Below, in pieces: positions 57,217 through 64,000 of a DNA stretch of 64,000 nucleotides. Under the pieces are notes generated by a model. That model searched no databases. It had not been told where the DNA came from and saw only the letters and a program-made list of their open reading frames with translations. The first letter of the stretch is position 1. The number at the start of each line of letters is the position of its first letter. Source of the stretch: Gigantopelta aegis (Eukaryota > Mollusca > Gastropoda > Neomphalida > Peltospiridae); assembly GCF_016097555.1 (NCBI RefSeq), contig NC_054702.1:81054920-81118919 (forward strand), given 5' to 3'. Made by a program: the position numbers and the translations under genes.

Positions 57217-57374
57217 GAATATAAACCTACTAGCGGACCCACATTTGGTCTTGATTTTAGCTGGACACCTGTATACCTATATAAGAAGCCTAATATTACA
57301 CTGTAAACATTTTATTAGCCTCAGCGAGGGTGTGTGTGTGGGGTTGTAGCTGTCCTGGGCGTAAGCAGGACGTT

Positions 57375-57605
57375 TTCAGAGGAAACGTTTGTTTTATTTA
57401 ACGACACCACTAGAGCACATTGATTAATTAATCATCGGTATGTCAAACATTCCGTAATTCTGACACGTAGTCATAAGAAAAGCCGCCACATTGTTCCTAA
57501 TGCAGAAAGGCATCTTTTATATACACTTTCCAACAGACAGGAAAACATATACCACGGCCTTTGATATACCAGTCGTGGTGCACTGGCAGGGACGAGAAAT
57601 AGTCC
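57375..57605 (-). mobile_element. SINE body and tail (minus)
   Basis: Complement of the common tail (TTTAACGACACCACTAGAGC) and body (TACCACGGCCTTTGATATACC); headless. Confidence 0.83.
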
Positions 57606-57952
57606 AAATAGGCACACCGAAGGGGTATCGCTCTTACTTTTTAGAGGAATTCGTTTTTGTAATTACATAGTATATTTTATGACTTAATATTTAATTTCCC
57701 GCGGGGTCCCATATACAGTGTTCTGGTAAAAACAGCTTAATAATCGCTCTCTGACGTCAAAGACAACTCTTCAACAAAAACGCGGGATTTTCCCCTACCA
57801 TCTAACAACCAAAGCTTTCCGCTCCAATACAAAACTAATCCTGTTTGACATCAAATAACTATACATTTTCGAGTTCGCTAATAACAGATATTCCACATAT
57901 TAACAACTAATTTACACGGGTTTATTGACCGCTGAACTCAAAGTACTGTAGG

Positions 57953-58275
57953 GGCGAGACGTAGCCCAGTGGTAAAGCGCTCGCTTGATGCGCGGTCGGT
58001 TTGGGATCGCCCCCCGTCAGTGGGCCCATTGGGCTATTTCTCCTTCCAGCCAGTGCATCACGACTGGTACATCAAAAGCCGTGGTATGTGTTATTCTGTC
58101 TATGGGATGGTGTATATAAAAGATCCCTTGCTGCTAATCGAAAAGAGTAGCCCGTGAAGTGGCGACAGCGGGTTTCTTCCCTCAATATCTGTGTGGTCCT
58201 TAACCACATGTTCGACGCCATATAACTGTAAATAAAAATGTGTCGAGTGCGTCGTTAAATAAAATATTTCCTTCC
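57953..58275 (+). mobile_element. Full-length SINE, head type 2
   Basis: Head GACGTAGCCCAGTGGTAAAG and CGGTCGGTTTGGGATCG, body CCAGTGCATCACGACTGG and GTGGCGACAGCGGGTTTC, tail GTGCGTCGTTAAATAAAA and a CCTT repeat. Confidence 0.9.
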
Positions 58276-58449
58276 TTCAAAGTACTACACGCGGCCATCT
58301 TTAGAATCACGTGGTAGGTCCGCCATTAAGGGCGTGAAACGTCAAACATAACAGATGTGTTTAGTAAAAGTTTATTTTTTCTTCAGATGATTCAAAAGAA
58401 AGACTCGATATTACCCTAACTTAATAGGAGTAAGCCAGCTAACCTAGGT

Positions 58450-58680
58450 AGAATTTTAGTTTTTGTTTAACGACACCGCTAGAGCACATTAAATAATAAT
58501 TGGCTATTGGATGTCAAACATTTGGTAATCTGACACGTAGTCATCAGAGGAAACCCGCTACATTTTTTCCATTAGCAGCAAGGGATCTTTTATATGCACT
58601 TTCCCCACAGACAGAAAGGCACATGTCACGGCCTTTGACCAGCAGTGGTGCACTGATTGGAACGAGAAAACACCCCAATC
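58450..58680 (-). mobile_element. SINE body and tail (minus)
   Basis: Complement of the common tail and body; headless. The segment after it to 58970 shows no feature. Confidence 0.83.
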
Positions 58681-58969
58681 TAACCTAGGTAGTTACTGCC
58701 ATTTGGATTATTACGTACACACACACTAAAACAACTGTTTATTTGTAATGGGTGAACGGAATAGCGTTAAATACAAATTGGGGGGTAGGGGGTGGGGCGG
58801 ACCTGGCAAGTGCTATTAATAGTTGTTTAAACAATCGTCGTAAGCTGAACTTGTGGGGAAAAAATCGTCATGTGAAGTGCACGGATTAACGCATGCAGAA
58901 TGTCCCTGCTTAGTCCCGTATACATTTCATTTCTTTTTTTTAAATTGACAACTAATCCCCATATAATAG

Positions 58970-59050
58970 TGAATGAATGAATGTTTAAAGACACCCCAGC
59001 ACAAAAATACACATCGGTTATTGGGAATGATAAAAGGTAAGTGTATGGAA
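58970..59050 (-). mobile_element. LINE or SINE-II tail fragment
   Basis: GAATGAATGAATGTTTAAAG with ACACCCCAGCACAAAAATAC; the text to GGTAAGTGTATGGAAA matches the LINE 3' end rather than SINE II. Confidence 0.7.
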
Positions 59051-59309
59051 ATACTCCCAACTAAGAATGCAGTGGGTTAAAGCAATAAACAGAAAGTTGA
59101 TGCCAAAGTAAACAGTTACATTTTCTAGTCATTTTTTTTTTTTTTTTACGGAAAACCAACATACAGGAACTAAGTTCCACTGTTAAATCTGGGATATAAA
59201 AAGAAGCCAACTACAGGTCGACGTAATATTGTAAAACATGCATTGCAATCCGTTGAACACAAGAAGAAGCATGTTCTCAAGCCATTAACCAGTATGAACG
59301 TACCTATAA

Positions 59310-59762
59310 TAAGGAAAGAAGGAAATGGTTTATTTAACGTTGCACTCAACACGTCGGACATATGGTTAAGAACCACACAGGTATTGAGGGAGGAAACCCA
59401 CTGTCGCCACTTCATGGGCTACTCTTTTCGATTAGCAGCAAGGGATCTTTTATATGCACTATCCCACACAGGATAGCACATACCACGGCATTTGATGTGC
59501 CAGTTATGGATCACTGGTCGGTGCAAGTGGTTTACACCTACCCATTGAGCCTTGCGGAGCACTCACTCAGGGTTTGGAGTCGGTAACTGGATTAAAAATC
59601 CCATGCCTCGACTGAGATCCGAACCCAGTACCTACCAGCCAGTAGACCGATAGCCTATGCAATGGCTGGAGAGAGAAATAGCCCAGTGGGCGCATTGACG
59701 GGGATCGATCCCAAACCGACCGCACATCAAGCGAGCGCTTTACCACTGGGCTACGTCTCACC
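59310..59762 (-). mobile_element. Chimeric SINE with two tRNA-like heads
   Basis: On the minus strand a type 2 head (GACGTAGCCCAGTGGTAAAG, GGTTTGGGATCGATCCCC, ending CTCTCCAGCCATTGCA) runs straight into the second half of a type 1 head (AGGCTATCGGTCTACTGGCT, B box GGGTTCGGATCTCAG), then one ordinary body and tail. So there are two B boxes in one unit. Confidence 0.82.
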
Positions 59763-59765
59763 CTT

Positions 59766-60829
59766 TACAGGTCCTATTACTATATATTAGTATAAAACGT
59801 GCATGGTTTACAACCAAAACATGTAGAGATGTATGCACTATCAAGTTAACAGACTTCAACTCAGTGGTAAGAATCCGATAACTTGGGAGTTGACCACTAC
59901 TATAGCAAGCAGTGGATCGACACACATGCTAAACATACCCAAACTCTCCACCCCGTACAATAACCCCCTCCCCTCCCCCCAAGTGCATTGCAAACTAGAT
60001 GACGGAAACTTGTCAGCAGACAGACATTTACTGACCAATTCAGACACCCTACTATATATACACTGGTGTTACTAAACATGTATTTGATACAATAGGAACT
60101 ATTATAACTCAAATTAATCCTTTCGAATACCGAATGACAAAACCAACGACCAGATTTTGCTCGTTCTAAAATTAAATGAAATTTAATATCTGATGATTTG
60201 GCTCGCAGCGCCCACTAGATAAATTTACTTCCGGATTTCGTTTCTTGTACCGATGTTCGCGCGCACCGATACAAATTCAGAACGTCTGCGTTTACTAGTT
60301 GTACGAATCATCCTGTACACATCTAAGAGATTGAACAGCAATGTGAACGTGATCAACTGCACTCAAAATTTCACATTTCAAACATATTATCTTTCATTGT
60401 TGTATGATAAAATAAGAGAATATAAAAAACAGAACACTTTTATTTTCATCAATTTATTTATTCAATTGTTCAGTTATTAAATATGAGTCACATACTTGTA
60501 AAGAAGTTTGTTTTATTTAACGACACCACTAGAGCACACTGATTTATTAATCATCGGCTATTGGATGCCAAACATATGGTTAATTTTGACACAGTCATAG
60601 ATACTTGTAAAGAATTACATGTAATACATTAAGAAGTGATAAGATAAATAATGAATCATAAATACATGTATGCAATAATTATCTGATCATGTGATATCAG
60701 TCATGATGGCGGCCTGGTTCAATTCAGAATAGCTGCTCTGTAGTTTGTGTATTATTGGGGAGATAGAATTTGCTAAGAATTAAAAAATATCAGTTGGCAT
60801 TCTAAAAATGTTTAGTATACGCTGGGCTC
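59766..60829. other. Intergenic DNA with a SINE tail at 60505-60600
   Basis: 60505-60600 is a minus-strand SINE tail. The open frames at 59833-60112 and 60253-60480 have no recognised domain. Confidence 0.5.
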
Positions 60830-60839
60830 TCATGGTGTT

Positions 60840-60965
60840 TTAACCCAGGTATTAGTCTTATATGCCCCTTCTTCCCTCATTAAAATACGTGGCTGCATCC
60901 ACACTTTCCTTTTCGACTGTTGTCGACGACACAGCCTCCGTACCACCAGCATAGCAAGAAGTGAC
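60840..60965 (-). pseudogene. Harbinger transposase N-terminal piece, inverted
   Basis: The minus strand reads LLAMLVVRRLCRRQQSKRKVW followed by REEGAYKT, the Arg-rich start typical of PIF/Harbinger nucleases, which should precede the catalytic part at 61158 on the plus strand. The opposite orientation implies an inversion. Confidence 0.5.
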
Positions 60966-61157
60966 GCAGAAGCAGCTTTCTCGCAAATCGCACCATTTTG
61001 AACAACACAAAAGTATTTCCACCCAAATTTTATTGAGCTTCGACAATCGCTTCGGCTTGGTGTGCGCTGAAAAAACATTCCGCATACTAGCGCCGATTTT
61101 TTTTCGAGTTCGCGTTATCGCCGACAACACCGTCTACTTAATTAATTTATTATTCCA

Positions 61158-62025
61158 GGTTCCTGGCCACTGGAGAAACCTTTCGCTCAATTGCATTTAA
61201 CTATCGTGTAGGAGGCTACTACGTTTGGAACAATTGTCTCAGAATGTTGTGAAATTTGTGGAAAAAACTCGCACCAATCCACATGAAAGTGAAGAATGGG
61301 AGCCGATTGCGGCCAATTTTGCACAGAAATAGAATTTCCCACACTGCCTTGGAGCATTGGGTGGGAAACGTGGTGATGAAAGCCCCTGGAATTCAGCATC
61401 ACTATATCACAATTATAAAGGGACATTTTCTACAGTTCTTCTGACACTGGTAGATGCTAATCTGACGTTTATAGTGATAGATGTGGGCGCCTATGGCCGC
61501 AATAGTGATGGTGGTATATTTACCAATTCTAATCTTGGGAAAGCTTTAGCCATGCAATTTCCAGAAGATGCATTCCTACCAGGAGCTGCTCATATAGGCC
61601 CTATGCCTAATGTAGTGATTAGTGATAAGCTTTTCCTTTACAGAAACATTTGATGAGACCCTTTCCAGGGAGAGGATGTCCAAAGAACCAACAGATCTAC
61701 AACTACCGATTATCAAGGGCAAGGCGAATTATCGAAAATGCGTTTGGTATATTCGCGGTCGTCAGACCCCAGTGGGTAAACATCATCGCGAAGGCTACAT
61801 GTGTGCTACATAACTTTCTACAGGGTCAAACTGCGCCAGCACAGGTGACAACATTGCTACAGGAAGCATAAATTGTGACCATTGAAGGTCGACATGATCT
61901 AAATGCAGCAGGCAATAGAGCTGCAATGGATGCAATTACGATAGGAAATAGCTTCATGGATTTCTTCGTAAATGTTTCGCCTGTGCCATGGCAGAATGCC
62001 CATGTAAACAGGCATATTCACGGAA
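61158..62025 (+). pseudogene. PIF/Harbinger nuclease (DDE_Tnp_4-like), broken
   Basis: After a polypyrimidine tract and TTCCAG acceptor, the text reads FLATGETFRSIAFNYRVG. The catalytic core follows: LGGKRGDESPWNSASLYHNY, TLVDANLTFIVIDVGAYGRN and SDGGIFTNSNLGKAL (61357-61653). Then comes MRPFPGRGCPKNQQIYNYRL with RARRIIENAFGIF (61650-61871), and a C-terminus DFFVNVSPVPWQ (to about 61998). At least three frame changes and a stop break it. PIF/Harbinger elements normally carry a second Myb-like gene; none is seen. Confidence 0.82.
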
Positions 62026-62855
62026 TGAACAGAGGTATACTCACCGGACAATGCTATTCGTCGTGACAGTACTCTTGGCAGTGTCATCGTCATCATCATC
62101 CTACTCGAATTGGTCCTTGTTCACTTCTACGTCAGATACTGATGACTCTGGTTGAGCTAGTGGCACATTATTCTCTGTGCTGGAAATATATGGGATATTT
62201 CAAAATTACACGAAATAGGTATACGAACTAGTCGTATTAAAGGGTGGTGGTAGAATAAAGAACTGAATTAATTAAAGATATTTGATTCATGTGTTATACC
62301 TGCTTTTGTCCACATATGGGTCAAGAATATTCAGGAACTGCCACTTCTTAATTTGGGTTACACTCTGTAGTCCGAAGGTTCAGTAGTCCGAAGGTTTATA
62401 GACCTAACTATAATCACGAAGAATGGCAAAAGAACAGTGTCCAATGCACTAAACAAATGTGAATTATTTATAGTAGTCACTAAGCGTACCTCTGTGTAAA
62501 ATGTTTTAGGCAACAGTGTAAGATATATATGCTGTCACACGACGATATGATACATGTTGGATATCACATAATGCATTCAATTTTGTTTAAAGAAATAAAG
62601 AGGATAAAACAGAAGCTGAAAGAATTTTACAGAGGTTTAGGTGAAAGACTGAAAACAACCTGTATGCTTACTGTAAATGAAAAACCTAAGGAAAGGATAT
62701 TCACCCTAAGCAGAGGGTACCAATACCTGGTCTGCTGGCTTATCGGCTTAAGAGAATGCATCATGCCAGAAGAAGGAAGATATATTAGAGAAGTTTCCAC
62801 AAGAGATGAAACAATTCTAAGAGATAACTGATTCCCATGGAATCAACATATGTTT
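62026..62855. other. Unassigned DNA with one open frame
   Basis: The plus frame 62529-62831 (100 aa, Lys/Arg-rich) has no domain I recognise. It may belong to the degraded upstream part of the gypsy element that follows. Confidence 0.35.
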
Positions 62856-64000
62856 TCAAGGGATATGAAAAAGAAGCAAGAGAAAGATCCAGACTTAAAA
62901 CCACTGTTCGAGTCGTTTACACAAGGCAGAACACCTGATAAGCATGAGTTGTACAACTAGTCCCGCCACAAGACATTACTTATTATACTGGAGTAACTTG
63001 GAACTTAGGCAAGGAGTAATGTTTAGAAAGACAACCTTTAAGGATGGAACAGTCACTAAAACTCATCGTTCCTCGAGAAATGAGAAAAAAATTTTTGTAT
63101 CAGATGCATAATAGTATCTTATCTGGACATCTCGGGCGGAAGAAAACAATTGGGAAATTACTCTCAAAATATTATTGGTTTAAGGCTAGAGAAGATATCG
63201 AGACCTGGATAAACCAATGTCATATCTGTGGAGCAAATAAGCCTCCATCAAAATATCCGAAAGCACCCCTTAGAAATAAGCAAGTCGGTGCACCTCTTGA
63301 TAGACTATGTACAGATTTTCTTGGACCCCTTCCTAAGACATCTAGAGGGAAGAGATACATTCTGGTTGTCACCGATAGCTTCACCAAATGGGTAGAAATG
63401 TTTGCTGTACCTGAACAAACTGCGGAAACGAGAGCGAGGGTGATCCTGAATGAAGTAATAGCGAGATATGGGTGCCTGTTAGATATACACAGTGACCAAG
63501 GGAAGAATTATAAGAGCACAATATTTCTAGAACTTTGTAAAATGTTAGAAATTAGAAAAACAAGAAACCCACAATGTAATGGCCAGGTTGAAATGTTTAA
63601 TAAAACACTAATAAAAATAATTAGGTCATACATAAGAGGAAGTCAGATAGAGTGGGATTTGAACCTTGGATGCCTTGCTGCTGCATATCGTTCTACACCA
63701 CAGAAAAGCACTCGTATGACTCCCAAACTTGCTCATGCTCGGAAGAGAAATCCGATTTCCTACTGAACTCGTGTTCAGAAGCAAAACAACAGTCATCAAT
63801 GAAGTATCATCATATGGTCAATACGTAGATCACCTTAAATTAAAAATGCAACTGGCACATGATTTGGCAAGACAACATTTAAAATCAGCGGCTAGAAAAC
63901 AAAAAATGTTTTGATGTTAAACAATCACTGAACACATAAAGCAGGCGACCTTGTGTGGTATTATCATCAAAGAAAAAAAGAATCAATATGCCCTAAACTA
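62856..64000 (+). pseudogene. Ty3/gypsy pol relic: integrase, runs off the window
   Basis: Degenerate text at 62860-63040 (EKDPDLKPLFES and QSRHKTLL) matches the RNase H-integrase linker. Frame 63044-63766 is integrase: an HHCC zinc site (H-N-S-I-L-S-G-H and CHIC, residues about 22-63), catalytic D in LCTDFLGPLP, D in IHSDQGKNY and E in NGQVEMFNKTL. Only 31 residues lie between the second D and the E, where 35 is usual, so a few residues just before NGQVE are missing. A frameshift near 63735 passes to frame 63729-63914 (LGREIRFPTELVF), which ends at a stop before an AGDLVWYYHQR stretch in another frame. Dead copy. Confidence 0.82.

Noticed and set aside
57953..58030. Possible real tRNA genes at SINE heads (also 24150, 33380, 48680, 55190, 59720)
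   Set aside because: A and B boxes are present but no complete cloverleaf was found, and each is fused to a SINE body.
60253..60480. Small host gene
   Set aside because: The frame is AT-rich towards its end, has no recognised domain and no signals.

Overview
This window is nuclear DNA from a metazoan, most likely a mollusc and probably a gastropod. The evidence is GT-AG introns, TATA-box Pol II promoters, AT-rich non-coding DNA full of microsatellites, several tRNA-derived SINE families, and a dense mix of LINE, Tc1/mariner, pogo, hAT, PIF/Harbinger and Ty3/gypsy relics. The organism call rests on remembered mollusc-style SINE bodies (MetaSINE-like) and on the secreted glycine-rich proteins. 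No search was run. There is no sign of bacterial operons, rRNA or CRISPR.

Only two host genes can be supported. Both are on the minus strand and encode small secreted Gly/Trp/His/Tyr-rich proteins, here called GRP-A (173 aa, CDS 21033-21554) and GRP-B (136 aa, CDS 48246-48656). They share a three-exon plan: a short non-coding exon 1 behind a TATA box, one exon carrying the whole CDS, and a 3' UTR exon. They sit in a direct segmental duplication (about 17.6-22.7 kb and 46.7-51.7 kb). GRP-B has since taken a SINE exactly at its start codon and a CT microsatellite in its splice acceptor.

Layout: 0.7-6.5 kb, a decayed non-LTR retrotransposon (minus) with a second retroelement nested in it; 7.5-7.9 kb, a gag fragment; 9.8-11.3 kb, a pogo-like transposase relic (minus) broken by a 5'-truncated LINE copy (11.3-12.7 kb); 12.7-14.7 kb, palindromic TTAA elements and a hAT-type MITE; 17.6-22.7 kb, GRP-A; 24.6-26.1 kb, a Tc1-like (DD34E) element directly abutting a Sailor-like (DD82E) element at 26.1-29.7 kb; 31-39 kb, MITEs, SINEs and degenerate DNA; 40.2-42.5 kb, a hAT-like element with an ORF1-only retroelement inserted at its edge; 43.3-46.4 kb, a module bounded by inverted repeats with no recognisable transposase; 46.7-51.7 kb, GRP-B; 51.8-60.6 kb, many SINEs, some with MITEs inside and one chimeric; 60.8-62.0 kb, a Harbinger transposase relic; 62.9-64.0 kb, a Ty3/gypsy pol relic running off the end.

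The most novel-looking items are the two-copy ORF1-only retroelement with a conserved 3' hairpin and an unrecognised C-terminal domain, the GRP gene pair with its insertion-driven remodelling, and the Tc1/Sailor pair sharing one TA dinucleotide.
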